Source of the DNA: Mytilisepta virgata
Taxonomy: Eukaryota; Mollusca; Bivalvia; Mytilida; Mytilidae
NCBI GenBank assembly: GCA_028015205.1
Contig: CM051513.1
Coordinates: 48,426,841 to 48,490,840 of the forward strand
Reading direction: 5' to 3'
Length of the DNA stretch: 64,000 nt
The number at the start of each line of letters is the position of its first letter. The first letter of the stretch is position 1. Below are positions 44,587-56,372 of this stretch, piece by piece. Under the pieces are notes generated by a model. It was given only the letters and a program-made list of their open reading frames with translations. It had not been told where the DNA came from and made no database searches. The translations under genes were made by a program, and so were the position numbers.

Positions 44587-44900
44587 AATGATGTCACCTT
44601 CGTTGTGGTATTTTATTACACTGTTAACTAAGCATGAAAATTGGTCCCCTTGACGGATACTATAAGTTGAGTTTTCTGGAGGAATATGTAAGAAACAAAC
44701 AAATAGGTCCTTTTCAAGCTGGAAAAAGGTTTTTTCAAACTTAACCCAGACAAAAAATCATTATAAAAATCATTAATTAATATTTATTTTGAATTTTGCT
44801 AACATTTTGAAAAAGCGACGTTTCTTTTTGCGGTTCAGTATATAAGCACAAATGCTATGAAAAAAAGTAAAGAAAAATAGACCAAGACAATATACCATAT

Positions 44901-45720
44901 TATGGCAAGCCGTTCTCGTCAAAACTATGTTTAAAACATTTTTCGAAAATTTTACACACTGAGAATTTAAAAAAAAACACCCTGAGATTAAAAAACCTAA
45001 AAATACACACTGAGAATAAGAAATTACACACTAAGATTTCATAAAGACGCATTGAGACGAAATAAACTGAAAAACACACACTGAGAATTTGAAATTACAC
45101 AATGAGAATTTAAAATTACACACTGAAATTTGTGCGCGTTTTTTATGTGCACAAATCTAGGTAGCATACGTAATCTTAATATATTACAAGCTTAAAACAA
45201 CTAGGGGACAGAACGCGTTAGTCCTTCACTCTGATGCCAAATGTTTTATAAAATATATTAGAAATACAACGTACAAGACCAATAGAACAAGAAAAATACC
45301 CACTTTCTCTCTTTACAAAAAGAAACGATGTTAAGTCTTGAAATTTATTGTGAATGTTGGTTGAAGGAACCGCATTTCATTATAATGACAAGAATTCTAG
45401 AGACCAAGATATTAATTTGTTGGATTATTCATCTCATGAATATTCATTAGTAATTTGCATATTAATCTCAATGTGTATTTTTGAAATCTCATTGTGTAAT
45501 TAACAATTCTCAGTGTGTGTTTTCCAATTTATTTCATCTCAATGTGTCTTTTTAAAATCTCAGTGTGTAATTTTAATTTCTCAATGTGTGTTTTTCATTT
45601 TTTATAATCTCAGTGTGTAATTTCGATTTCTCAGTATGTTATTTTAGGTTTTTAAATCTCAGTGTGTATTTTTTCGAAAAAAGGGTTTAAACATAGTTTT
45701 AACGAGAACGGCTTGCTATA
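44901..45720. mobile_element. Long-TIR element with ACACACTGAGA tandem arms
   Basis: Ends 'tatggcaagccgttctcgtc' (44901) and 'gagaacggcttgctata' (45720) are inverted. Inside them are 8 spaced copies of ACACACTGAGA-like words on the left (44953-45130) and about 9 inverted TCTCAGTGTGT-like words on the right (45463-45671), 20-24 bp apart. The 320-bp centre is unique. No ORF. Probably a non-autonomous DNA transposon. Confidence 0.85.
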
Positions 45721-45971
45721 AATCTCCAAAAATACAAACGCCCATAAAAACCGGAAGTCATATTGGACTCCCGGAAAGGTAATTATGACTAGCTGAGGAT
45801 GATATCAGATTGATTGGGGAGAGGGGAGGAACGTTTAGACCAGCGAGTGTGATTATTTCAGAATTTATATCTTCTTACCTAGCTGTCAATCAACACATGC
45901 ATGTATGATTAATTTTTTGGGTTTTTTTTTAGCGATACGATATACAAATTTTTAACACAACCGTCATTATA

Positions 45972-47150
45972 TAAATAGATAGATTTATTTGATCAAATAT
46001 CAACAAACAGCAATACTAGTACATAAAACCAAGGATTTAGATCCTTGACAAAACATTCAATTTACAAGACAGAGTAAAACAATGAATAGCAGTAAAAATA
46101 GTTGATAAGGGAAGATATTTCATTCATCACAGCCTAAAATTTTATGATTTATTAATTAGTGTTGATAATCATGTATTCCAGTACTACAGGGGCCTCGGTG
46201 GCCGAGTGGTCTAGGTAGTTCGTCATGACTACTACTGATCACTAGCCTGTCAACGCTGGGATTCTGAGTTCGAATCTCACCTGTGGCGGGCTGTGTCCGA
46301 CTCCAATCTTAATTGACAAGGATTGCCAATTTTCCTACCGAAGGTCGGTGGTTCTCTCCGGGTACTCCGGCCTCCTCCACCAATAAAAACTGGCCGCCGC
46401 GAAATGGCCAAAATGTGCTGAAAACGGCGTTAAACCCCAACCAAACAAACAAACAATCCAGTACTACATGTACATTATTAATCAATGAAAACACATGCAA
46501 AGGTAAGAATAAATATCTCTGTTGATATTTAATCAGGATATATAGCCCACGAAAGCCATATGGCTTATTTCCAATGGGGTCCCGTATGACACTCATCTTA
46601 CTTGACTCAGACTAAAAAGTAAAAGATTTCATGACTTTGGCAGGTTTTTATCGTAAAGATAAAAAATGTTAATTTCTTTGAAATTTGTCAGATAAGAATG
46701 CATGGTTTGACACAAATTTTAAAAACATTGATATTTTCTATACTTTTTAAACTATTTGGCAATAAGTTCCATTCCTTAATAGCATTGTAATAAAACGTAG
46801 ATTTTTGTTGACCTTTTATAGGTGGTACCCAGAAATTAAATTCACTACGTCTTGTATAGTGTTGATGACAATCCCTAATTTTTGTTATGTTATATTTCAT
46901 GTAAGACTTTTATTATAAAAACATCTTAAGAGCATGGTTCTGCCGAAGTGGCCTCACTCTGTTTTCTAAATTTAAAAATACAATGCTATCCAAAACATTA
47001 CAATCTATGGTGGTTCTTTAACCCATGTTCTTTATAAATCTAATACATTGGTTTTGTAAAACCTGCAATTGTGCTGTAATTGTTTACATATAGAATCATG
47101 CCAAGAGGAACACGCATAATCAAATTCGCATTGTATTCGACACTAATGTT
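45972..47150 (-). mobile_element. CR1/L2-type LINE 3' remnant
   Basis: The minus strand from about 47130 reads DYACSSWHDSI, then, with frameshifts, RRSEFNFWVP and TFYYNAIKEWNLLPNSLKSI (46900-46688), the usual C-terminal end of CR1-like RT proteins. The 3' UTR, with a 'aaggatttagatccttg' palindrome, runs to about 45972. A SINE (46189-46456) interrupts it. Confidence 0.72.
46189..46456 (+). mobile_element. tRNA-derived SINE with 12-bp target-site duplication
   Basis: Full-length copy (268 bp) from 'ggggcctcggtggccgag' to the 'aaacaaacaaacaa' tail, flanked by TCCAGTACTACA at 46177-46188 and 46457-46468. Best-defined member of the family, and a late arrival inside the LINE remnant. Confidence 0.92.
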
Positions 47151-47179
47151 TTTCGAGAATTTTGTGATCTATTTTCCTA

Positions 47180-47310
47180 CTGAAGGTCGGTGGTTCTCTC
47201 CGGGTATTCCGGCTTCCTCCACAAAAAAATAAAAAATAAAATAAATAAAATAAACTGGCCACCGCGAAATAGCCGAAATGTGCTGAAAACGGCGTAAACT
47301 GACCCCAACT
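47180..47310 (+). mobile_element. SINE 3' fragment
   Basis: 'gaaggtcggtggttctctcc' to 'gaaaacggcgtaaact' is the 3' half of the main SINE, with an internal A-rich expansion at 47223-47251. Confidence 0.8.
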
Positions 47311-48102
47311 AAATAAGTTTATATTTTTGTATTAATAACGACCTACATTTTATGAGTTATAAGTTGTACATTGTGTACAAACATGATATTTTTTTACGGC
47401 ACTTTGCTCTATTTTGTAACTTTTTGTTAATGTGTATAGAGGTATCAGAAATGACATTTTAGAAAGCCCTGCATGAAAAAATCCCAGAGCTATCAGAACT
47501 AAAGTCTAGCAAATCCGCTGCCTCCCAAAGACACCCCTATCGTCAACCATATCGAGCGATGTACGTTGAACAATATTTCTGCCTTTATAAACCAAGTCGA
47601 TGATGAGTAACAATTATACATGGAATTCATTAATCGCATTAATCCCATGAGTGTCATATATTAACCTACATGTTGTGGTACGACTAAATTCTTTTTAGGC
47701 CCAAAAATATATGGTCAATATCACGTTAGGTAACGTCAGAAAACGTCAATTTAGAAGTTTTCCGTTAGATTACATGCAAAAACATCAATATTGTATTTTA
47801 AAAACTGAAGAAAAAAACTATCCTTAATTTCAAGCTCACTGGGGTAGATGATATGTAGAAAGTCTTGGAATTTGTCGCTTTATTTTGTCTCCGCTTCGCG
47901 TCGGGTAATATGTCACTCAGACCTGGCAAATGACTATATGACTTTTCCAACGATTTTCAATACTATATGTAGTATCGGCAAAAGAATACCGAAGCGATAA
48001 AGCAGTGAAAAAGCCCACAAATTCGAAAACCAAGGAAAAGAAAAAGTCAAGAGAATGGAGCGCAACAAACAAACACCACAAGGAGACATCTATAACTAAA
48101 AG
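47311..48102. other. Intergenic, one short dispersed repeat
   Basis: No gene seen. 'atcggcaaaagaata' + 'ccgaagcgataaa' near 47973 recurs at 49701, in front of a second SINE fragment. Confidence 0.4.
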
Positions 48103-49384
48103 AACTAGAGCCTCATAAGAGCTTGTATCGCTCACATGAATTTAACTTGCCCATTTTAAGCATGACTAAAAACCTAAGTGTAACAGTCAATTTGGCTGGT
48201 TTTCCCATAGGGTCCCGTGTTAAACTAAGTCCGGCTATAGCCGTTATATCGGTTGACAGTCCAGGTCATCGGACACAATTCTGAAAGAGGACCATTTAAG
48301 AACCATTGCTGCCGAGTTTGATTCCAATTGCCCCGATGGTTTCAGAAAAGAAGATCTTTAAATGAATTTTCAGGTTGGGTCTTATGTTAAACTAAGTTCA
48401 GCTGTGGCAGCCATCTTGGTTGACAGTCCAGGTCATCATACACAATTCTGAAAGAGGACCATGTAAGGACCATCGCTGCCAAGTTTAGTTCCAATTGGCT
48501 TAGTGGTTTCAGACAAGAAGATTTTTAAATGAATGTTCCCATTAGGTCATATGTTAAACTAAGATCGGCTCTGGCAGCTATCTTGGTTTACAGTCTGGGC
48601 CATCCGACAAAATTCTGAAAAAGGACCTCAACAGGACCATTGCTGCCAAGTCTGGTTCCAATTCGCTATGTAATTTCATAGAAGAATGTTTTTTAAATTC
48701 TACCCCCCTTTTTTTAGATGTTTTTTGTGTTTTTAGTCACAGCATCCATATTCGTTGGAAGTCAGGGTTGCCGGAGGACCGAAGGACCATTCCACCAAAA
48801 TTTGGTCCCAATTGGCACATCAGTTTCAGAGGAGAAGATCATTAAAGGAAAGTTAATGCCAGACCCTGTCATTAAAGGGCAAAAACTCCTATAAGGGGTC
48901 GATGATTTTGGTCAAATTGACTTATTTGTAGATCTTGCTTTGTTGAACATTTTTGCTGTATACAGTTTGTCTTTACCTATAATAATATTCAAGATAATAA
49001 CCTAAAACTGCAAAATTTCCTTAAAATTAAGAATTCAGGAGCAATAAACCCAACTAAGGGTTGACTGAAATTTTCATGGCATGTAGATCTTGACCTGATG
49101 AACATTTTTACTCTTCAGTTTTGCTCTAAATGCTATAGTTTTTCAGATATAGGCCAAAAACTACAGTTTACCCCTATGTTCTATTTTTAGCCATGTCGAC
49201 CATGCTGGTTGGCAGGCGGGGTCATCGGACACAAATGATGCTTGTGGCCAGTTTTGGTTCAGTTTGGCTCAGTAGTTTCAGAGGAGAAGATTTTTGTAAA
49301 AGTTAACGGACGATGACGGACGCAGGACGACGGACGCCAAATGATGAGAATATCTCACTTGACCCTGTGGGTCAGGTGAGCTAA
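48103..49384 (+). mobile_element. Hairpin-ended tandem-repeat element, family B, copy 2
   Basis: Starts 'actagagcctcataagagc', ends 'gacggacgccaaatgatgag' then the stem 'tcacttgaccc'...'gggtcaggtga'. It contains at least three monomers with 'gttaaactaagttcggct' and 'attctgaaagaggacc'. No coding sequence. Confidence 0.82.
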
Positions 49385-49627
49385 TAAAAAAAGTAATATG
49401 ATAAACTATATATTATACAAATATTGTCTCGAAATATTACTCCGCCACATTGCAGCGTCGTAAACGTCGTCATGGGAGCACGTGCTAAACGAGATTTTGA
49501 CTTCTACTGGCCTATAAAACATCACTTTTCAGAACCACGTGACTAATGTCTTCCAGTAGGAATTAGACATTTCAATGAACTTATTTTATAATGACATGTT
49601 TTGGATTCCCTATTAATGAATGAAAAA

Positions 49628-49900
49628 TAATCCTGGTGTGGAGGCTGAAGGTTGGGCACAACCAAATGACATTTTGCCAATAGCAGAAATTGGTCAGTAA
49701 AGATCGGCAAAAGAATATCGAAGCGATAAACAGTGGGAAAAGTCCACAAATTCCTCCAGCAATAAAAACTGGCCGCCGAGAAATAGCCAAATGTGATGAG
49801 AAATGCGTAAATCCCCAATAAACAAACAAACAAAGATAATCCTTGCGTGGAAGACGAGGGTTGGGCACAACAAAAGGACATTATGCCAATCGCAGAATAT
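49628..49900. repeat. Direct repeat of about 62 bp flanking a SINE fragment
   Basis: 'ataatcctggtgtggagg' to 'ccaatagcagaaa' (49628-49690) recurs diverged at 49837-49899. Both encode a WAQ...DI-PIAE peptide on the plus strand (EGWAQPNDILPIAE; EGWAQQKDIMPIAE). Between them is the SINE 3' segment 49745-49838. Confidence 0.65.
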
Positions 49901-50317
49901 CAAAACAAAATTGGGTCAGTAAATAGGCGGAATGAAAGAAGAAATAAATTGATTTTAAAACGCCTAATAAAAGAAAATCCTAAAATTGAAATAAGCGGTT
50001 GTATTGCTGTTCTCAATATTAAAGCCAGGGTGAGGTCTTAAACACAAAGAAGATATCTCACTCTACCATAATATATATAAGCTGAAGAAAATGTCCAGAT
50101 GTAAATTACTAAATAATCCCACATCTTTTTTTCAAACTTTATAACCCCGCACCTTTTTTTCTTGAAGGACACAGCTGTCAGCTTAAAAAAAACAAATCTA
50201 ACAAATACATTACATGTATATTTCAATAGATATATTATGTTTAACTACCACGTATAATTTATGTTTACTTTCCGATGCAATATTCAGAAATTTTTAATTG
50301 AAATCTCCACTTAAATA

Positions 50318-52213
50318 ATGTCTATCAGAGTTGTAAAACCGCTTATATGCCGGCTTTTATTAGCATATAGTGTTGCGTGTATAGCATTTGTATATATGTT
50401 AAGAATATATACAAAAACAATTGTGTCTCCAAAAATGCATGATCAGTCGACCAGGGATATGGATATTTCGAACAACTATTTGCCAGAAAGCAAAGAATTT
50501 CTGATTTATACAAGAGTTTGCAAAATACCAAATGTTAATCCATTTGACAGAACCATCAGCCATTTGATTAACACAAAACCAACTCTACACTATTGTGATA
50601 AAAGCAATGTTATCACTTATTTAGAAAATGGTATACTGTATGTGGATTTAAAAAACACTAGTCGTTATCACGGAGTCTCCTATTGTAAATGCAGACCTAT
50701 TTTCCGAAAAGGAAATGACTTTAGATTTGGTAAAGAAGTTAACTTTACTTCTTCTATTCGCATTGCGGATGAATTTGTGAGTGTGAAGTGTTATAATTAT
50801 TCTGGAAATGTACTAACTGAAAATCTGCATTTTAATTTCATAAAAAAACCAAAGAATTTTACTGTACGAAAAACGAAACGCGAAAAATCGACAGGTGGAG
50901 ATATGAATATACATGTAGATCGTTTAAACGTTTTATTAATTTTACTCGATTCTACATCACGGAGTAACTCATTACGATACTTCACAAAAACTCGTCATTT
51001 TTTGTTAGAAAAACTAGGGGCCATTGAAATGTTGGCATACAATAAAGTTGCTGAAAATACAATGCCAAATATTGTACCTCTTTTAACCGGACATTTTTTT
51101 CAGGAGCTCAAATGCTTAAAGGACAAAGAAGGAGTCGATGAATGTCCAATCATTTGGAAGAATTATTCCAAAGTGAATTATTACACTCATTTTGCTGAGG
51201 ATTGGTCACGGCATGCTATATTTCATAGAGGATTTTCTGGATTTAAGTATCAACCAACGGATTATTACGATCGTCCGTTTCATTTGGCAAACGAACTATC
51301 TAACTCATCCGGCTCAGGTATGTGTCACTTTGGTTACCTTACCTCGGAAAGGTTGTATGAAAGAATATACGACTTAGCGAACAAATTAAGGAATGATAAT
51401 TATTTTTCTTTTTCAGCCAATGCAGACTTATCTCACAACTATATTGATGGTCTTGCAGACCTCGACCCCTTAACTTTAGCAACATTTTCAAAACTGTATG
51501 CCAATGGTTTGTTGAATAATACTTTCGTGGCTATATTTGGGGATCATGGCATGCGATTAGGTCCTATTAGGGAGACCTTCGTAGGTCAGCTAGAAGACAG
51601 ACTGCCAATGATGTTCATATATTTACCTACGTGGTTCAGAACTAAATATAAAACATATATGGAGAATTTAAAAACAAATGCAAGACGACTTACAACACCA
51701 TTTGATATGCACCAGACACTATTACACTTACTGAACCTTAATGACAACTCGTTTATCGGATCTGCATCAGGAAAGGGAATCTCTCTTTTCCACGAAATAC
51801 CACGAGACAGAACCTGTGACGATGCTAGCGTACCACCAAACTGGTGCGCGTGCAATTTCAATCTTACTGCTAAAGTAAATGGGACTGTGAAACTTGCATT
51901 AGCAAATGGCTTGACTAAACATCTCAATAATTTACTCAGAGAGTACAAAAATGTGTGCAAAAAACTTAGTCCAGCATCTATTGTTCATTGTGCTAAATTA
52001 CTGTTTAGAGGATCGGGCAGTGAAGAATATAGAATAATTCTACAAACTTCACCAGGAGGAGATTTGATGGAGGCAACGCTAAGATACAGTAATACTTCGA
52101 GAGAATATCACGTGATCGGTGTATTTACCAGGATAGATAGATACGGAGGGCGGAAATTATGCAAACATGTACATGATGAAAAATTACAAAGCATTTGTGT
52201 TTGTAAAAATTGA
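50318..52213 (+). CDS. DUF229 sulfatase-like type II membrane protein, intronless
   Basis: 631 codons in one exon. An in-frame TAA lies 6 bp before the ATG, so the start is firm. A membrane anchor at about residues 9-31 (ICRLLLAYSVACIAFVYML) puts the large domain in the Golgi/ER lumen or outside the cell. The alkaline-phosphatase-superfamily core is visible: VLLILLDSTSRSNS (D211, then S212/T213 as likely nucleophile) and FGDHGMRLG (D409, H410), with NADLSHNYIDG (H373) between. Paired cysteines lie at 500-512 and 615-629. Length fits DUF229 proteins (about 600-700). Function in animals is unknown. The lack of introns suggests a retrocopy or a family-wide single-exon form. Confidence 0.88.
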   Translation: MSIRVVKPLICRLLLAYSVACIAFVYMLRIYTKTIVSPKMHDQSTRDMDISNNYLPESKEFLIYTRVCKIPNVNPFDRTISHLINTKPTLHYCDKSNVITYLENGILYVDLKNTSRYHGVSYCKCRPIFRKGNDFRFGKEVNFTSSIRIADEFVSVKCYNYSGNVLTENLHFNFIKKPKNFTVRKTKREKSTGGDMNIHVDRLNVLLILLDSTSRSNSLRYFTKTRHFLLEKLGAIEMLAYNKVAENTMPNIVPLLTGHFFQELKCLKDKEGVDECPIIWKNYSKVNYYTHFAEDWSRHAIFHRGFSGFKYQPTDYYDRPFHLANELSNSSGSGMCHFGYLTSERLYERIYDLANKLRNDNYFSFSANADLSHNYIDGLADLDPLTLATFSKLYANGLLNNTFVAIFGDHGMRLGPIRETFVGQLEDRLPMMFIYLPTWFRTKYKTYMENLKTNARRLTTPFDMHQTLLHLLNLNDNSFIGSASGKGISLFHEIPRDRTCDDASVPPNWCACNFNLTAKVNGTVKLALANGLTKHLNNLLREYKNVCKKLSPASIVHCAKLLFRGSGSEEYRIILQTSPGGDLMEATLRYSNTSREYHVIGVFTRIDRYGGRKLCKHVHDEKLQSICVCKN

Positions 52214-52535
52214 ATCTTAACTTTTAATTACATTTTTAATTTTACGCGACCATAATTGAATGCAAACCGGAAATCCACTTTGGGTAACTGAAAGCCTGAT
52301 TAAACTGTCAACCTTTGGCTTATCTATAACTGTGTAAACATAAATTATTCTAGTGTTGTTAAAAAGTTTACTCTCAAAGGTTGATAAAGTGTTTACTAAA
52401 ATAGAAAACCCTGAACATTTTTACCGATTGTTCTGTAGTTCTGTTTGAAAACCATGTGCAAAAAAGATACAAATGTACTTTGCGCACTTTAACATTATGG
52501 TGAAAATGTTTTTTCTCCTATTCCTGACGTGTTTA

Positions 52536-52895
52536 ATCGGTGGGATAAAAATACATAATATCTTTAACCACTTCCCGGTGATTAAATTTCTACGTGGGAA
52601 TTACCGCCCTTTTTTCTACAGTTATTAGAACGATAAACTAGAGATGTCCCGAAATGACGTCTATGTAAACAAACTACATAGCAACGACATTTTCTTGAGG
52701 TTTTTGTCGATAATCATAGGAGAAACAGATTCTCCTTCAATTTACTCGTGAGTTATGGAATTTCTCCACCCTCAATAGTTAAATTTTAGATTTTAACACG
52801 CTCGCTAAAGGCTCGCGTGTTGAAAATCGAAAATTTAACTATCTCGGGTGGAGAAATTCCATAACCCACTCGTACTTGAAGGAGAATCTATATTT
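52536..52895 (+). mobile_element. Foldback element, copy B
   Basis: Same family as 23363-23660, reversed. Its right half is a long hairpin: 'gagttatggaatttctccac' (from 52751) mirrors 'gtggagaaattccataac' (to 52867) around 'cgctcgctaaaggctcgcg'. Confidence 0.8.
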
Positions 52896-54430
52896 AATAC
52901 ACCTTAATTTATCCCAAGGTCTTAAAAAATTGAATACAAATTACAGGTGGAACATCAATAGATGATATTTATTTTCCTTAGGTATCCATTATAATTCATG
53001 TACAAGGCTGTGTGTTTTTTAAGAAAAGCCTCAGACATATTGTTAAACTTCATTCGTGTTTTTTTTCGTAAATACTGTCTGTTGATAAATTAATCCATTG
53101 ATCGTTTATAATAAACTGGTACCATAACACTAAGGAAAGTAGGAGTAAACCAGTTACTACATGTATCTATAATACTAAATTTACGAATTAGCCGAATAGG
53201 CGGCAAAACGCGTGGTTCAAAATAAACGATGTATGGTTCAGATTATAAAGGTTATTATCGGATTTGACAATCTGCATTTATAAATTTAAACTGCAGTTTT
53301 GTTTATGTGCAAATGGAATTTGTATGCACTTTTCGGATATGAATTCTCCCAACATATCCCTTAGAAGGTTCTCGAATGCATCATTTTAACACATTGATTT
53401 AAATAATTTAAGTAATCACATAATTTAAATGTATTTATGTTTGAAATTACGGAAGAAGAATAAAACAAATTAAAAACATTCTCCTTCGAGTGGGATGTTT
53501 CCACTTCATGTATTCAGGATTGTTTTTCTACAATAACGCAATTTCTTCTAACTGTAAAGGTTATGAACTTTGAAGATTATGAAGAAGTAAGGTAAAGTTC
53601 AGAGGAATTCATAACTTAGTTGTTTTTTTGGATTGCACGGATGTTTACCTTGCACAAAGTGATAAAACCAACCATTATCTATTTTTACATTATTTTTCAT
53701 GTGACCTGTCTAAATATATCTCTACCATACAATTCCCTTTTTAACAAATGGTCATCTTTATCATTAATGACGAAATTTATCTCGGACATCTTTGATAAAT
53801 ATAAACGTGAACAGCACTCGCAGCCACATACTAAAAATGTGATATTTTATGCCTCCCTTGCCCTGCCCATGATGACAATGGAACAATTGGAACAATTATT
53901 TTCCAAAAATATGCTCTACCTCACTCACGGCATCTTTTGAAAAATTCATCCGTCACTAAGGAACTGTTTACATCTACAATTTCATTTTCATATTTATTCT
54001 GAAGGAAAAAGGTAATGCATTATGAAATGTGTATTTAATGAAAGCTTTTCATCAAGTTCCAGTTCAGAATTAATTGTAACAATAAAAATATTGACAAATT
54101 TATGTGGTTGTGTTTTCATCATAGATTTTGACTTTGATGGAACCTTAAGGTCCATTTTGGTAATTCTACGTGGCATACAGTCTACTTCATCAGCGGATAC
54201 ATGTTCGGTAGTAACGAAAAGCCATATGACAATTGGGTCACGTTGACCTACATTTCACGCTTCATTGACTTTGGTTAAATTTTGCATTAACATCCATTTC
54301 TGGAATACTACAGCATATATAGACATGAAACTATCAGTTGATACGCCCTACTTGAGAAGAAAGTTTATGGAAAGCCTGCCACAACATCCATATTGAGTTC
54401 CTGTTCCATGAATGACATGGCCGCAGCAAC
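52896..54430. other. Intergenic; two unidentified open stretches
   Basis: Plus strand 53620-53940 (106 codons) and minus strand 54256-53994 (about 85 codons after an AG, with VIWLFVTTEHVSADEVDC) are open, but I recognise neither. They may be captured or decayed gene pieces. The rest is AT-rich. Confidence 0.3.
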
Positions 54431-54451
54431 TTTTTATAGTCAATATGGCCA

Positions 54452-54515
54452 CCACAAAAAAAAAAAAAAAAAAAAAATGCTTATTTTCCCGCGCTCGCGC
54501 GGGTTCAATGTCTAG
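54452..54515 (+). mobile_element. Helitron-type 3' terminus
   Basis: A perfect hairpin CCCGCGCTCGCGCGGG (54488-54503; stem CCCGCG/CGCGGG) is followed 8 bp later by CTAG (54512-54515) and then T, the classic Helitron 3' end. An A-run of 23 precedes it. The 5' TC terminus was not found. Confidence 0.7.
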
Positions 54516-55680
54516 TATACATAAAACTTATCAGATTTGCTGTTTAATAGCATTGCTGAAAACATTCAATTGATATTGATCATATAATACATGATATTGT
54601 GTTGTTATTTATATTTGTATAAGTCATCAGGAGAAATGGATAGTACTTTATTCATGAGCAAAATCACGTGACATACAAATTCCTCTAGGCGAGTTGTCTC
54701 CCGTTTTTTAAACCTTTATACTAATTTTTTCTTGTATAACCCTTTAGATACCCCTTGAAAGTGACGTTTATATCTATATATTAATAGTTCATGGGAGTTT
54801 CCCTGTAAATAACACGTACAGAACGTAAACGTGTGTGTCATTTTGCAAAGAAACATTTATTTTCCCTTGCTAGAGCTCGCTGAAAAATTAAGGCACAAGA
54901 TTATAAAATTGTGCATTTTTAATTAAATTTGGCAGAAAATTTGTCTTTATAAGAGAAGTGAAACCTTTTGCATTTGTCAGAACGACCAGGAAACGTCACG
55001 GTCATGTGCGGACAAATGTGGTAGTGGTCATCCTTCTATCAGTAGATGCATTTTTAGCTCAAAGTTGGACAGACGCACATTAATTTTATTTTTTTATTTT
55101 TCTTATTTTTCTTTAACAATTTTATTATAATGTCGCACACCAAACAAGATTCAAAATGGTCGATATGCAAATGAGCAAAATACCCCTCATTTTGCCATAT
55201 GCCGTAAAACAATATATGTTTTTATATATTTATGTATTTATGTATAGACATGCTTAACTAGTCAATGTACTTGCAGATGTTATTGTTTAAAATCTAGATG
55301 TCAATGAAAAAAAAAATTAATATAAAAGTAACTGGTCAAGATGTCATCTGATAATTTTTATTACAGGTATTTATTTACTTGATACTAGAGTAATTAAAAC
55401 AAATTAAATAAATATTTAGGTTATGTGTTTCAGGAGTACATATTTTTGGGGAAATTTATCATGCAGCGAGAATATACGAAACTCATAATTTTAAACCATT
55501 TAATATACTTAACTTTGAACAAGTTAATAATTTATTTTTTTTTGTTTTGAGCTAATGAACATTTTTGCTTATTTAAAATGTTATTTTATATAATATCTAA
55601 AATTATATTGAAATTGCTGTATATAAAATTATTTTTGCTTTTCTGACCTTCTTTTTTTTTTTAAATATCTATGTTTTTAT
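54516..55680. other. Intergenic, no feature seen
   Basis: AT-rich with T and A runs. No ORF with domain similarity and no clear repeat. Confidence 0.4.
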
Positions 55681-56289
55681 CTCACCTGCCAACACTTGGT
55701 GTCCGTCGTTGTCGTAAACTTTCCTTTTAAGAAATTCTCCTCTGAAACCACTAGGATAATTGGAACAAAACTTGGCAGCAATTGTCCTTAGGTGATCCTC
55801 TTTCAGAATTATATCCGATGACCCAGTCCGTCATCCAAGATGGCCGTCAGAGCCGAACATAGTTTAACATGGGACCCTATGGGGAATGTACCTCTTGTCT
55901 GAAACCACTTAGACGATTGGAGCGAAATTTAGCAGCAATGGTCCTTAGGTGGTCCTCTTTCAGAATTATTTCCGATGACCACGTCCACCATTCAAAATGG
56001 CCGACAGAACCAAACATAGTTTAACATAGGACCCTATGGGGAATTTAATTAAAGATCTTCTTGTCTGAAACCACGTAGCCAATTGGAACAAAACTTGGCA
56101 GCAATGGTCCTTAGGTGATCCTCTTTCAGAACTGTATCTGATGACCCCATCCATAGTCCAAGGTGGCCGCCACAGTCAAACATAGATTAACATAAGACCA
56201 TTAAAGATCTTCTTATCTGAAACCATTGGGCCAGTCAAGATGGACATAGTCCAGGTGGGCGATACAGGCACGTACCTGGGAGCCTCTAG
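55681..56289 (-). mobile_element. Hairpin-ended tandem-repeat element, family B, short copy
   Basis: Minus-strand copy: 5' end 'ctagaggctcccagg' at 56289, 3' end 'caggtgagataaaa' at 55681. It holds three monomers of about 155 bp, with 'ctctttcagaattat' at 55798, 55956 and (variant) 56121. Confidence 0.82.
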
Positions 56290-56372
56290 TTATAAAGTTA
56301 TGCTCATAAGAAATATCATACAACAATGTCTGTCTGTTGCATTAAAATATTTCTTGGTAGCTTAAATGCTAT

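Larger units (their letters stand above)
41215..44760 (-). mobile_element. Non-LTR retrotransposon (APE-type LINE), 5'-truncated
   Basis: Minus-strand order: endonuclease (44760-44220), RT, Cys/His C-terminal motif, 3' UTR to about 41215 ('tttattattaataaag'). The endonuclease lacks its first part, so the copy is 5'-truncated, the usual mark of LINE insertion. It lies inside the Tc1 element and is therefore younger than it. Confidence 0.88.
39755..44840 (-). mobile_element. Tc1/mariner element split by a LINE
   Basis: Terminal inverted repeats 'tactgaaccgcaaaag' (39755) and 'tttttgcggttcagta' (ends 44840) are flanked by TA at 39753-39754 and 44841-44842. The transposase is on the minus strand (39947-40988). 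The 5.1-kb length is explained by a 3.5-kb LINE inserted between the transposase 5' side and the right TIR. Confidence 0.88.
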
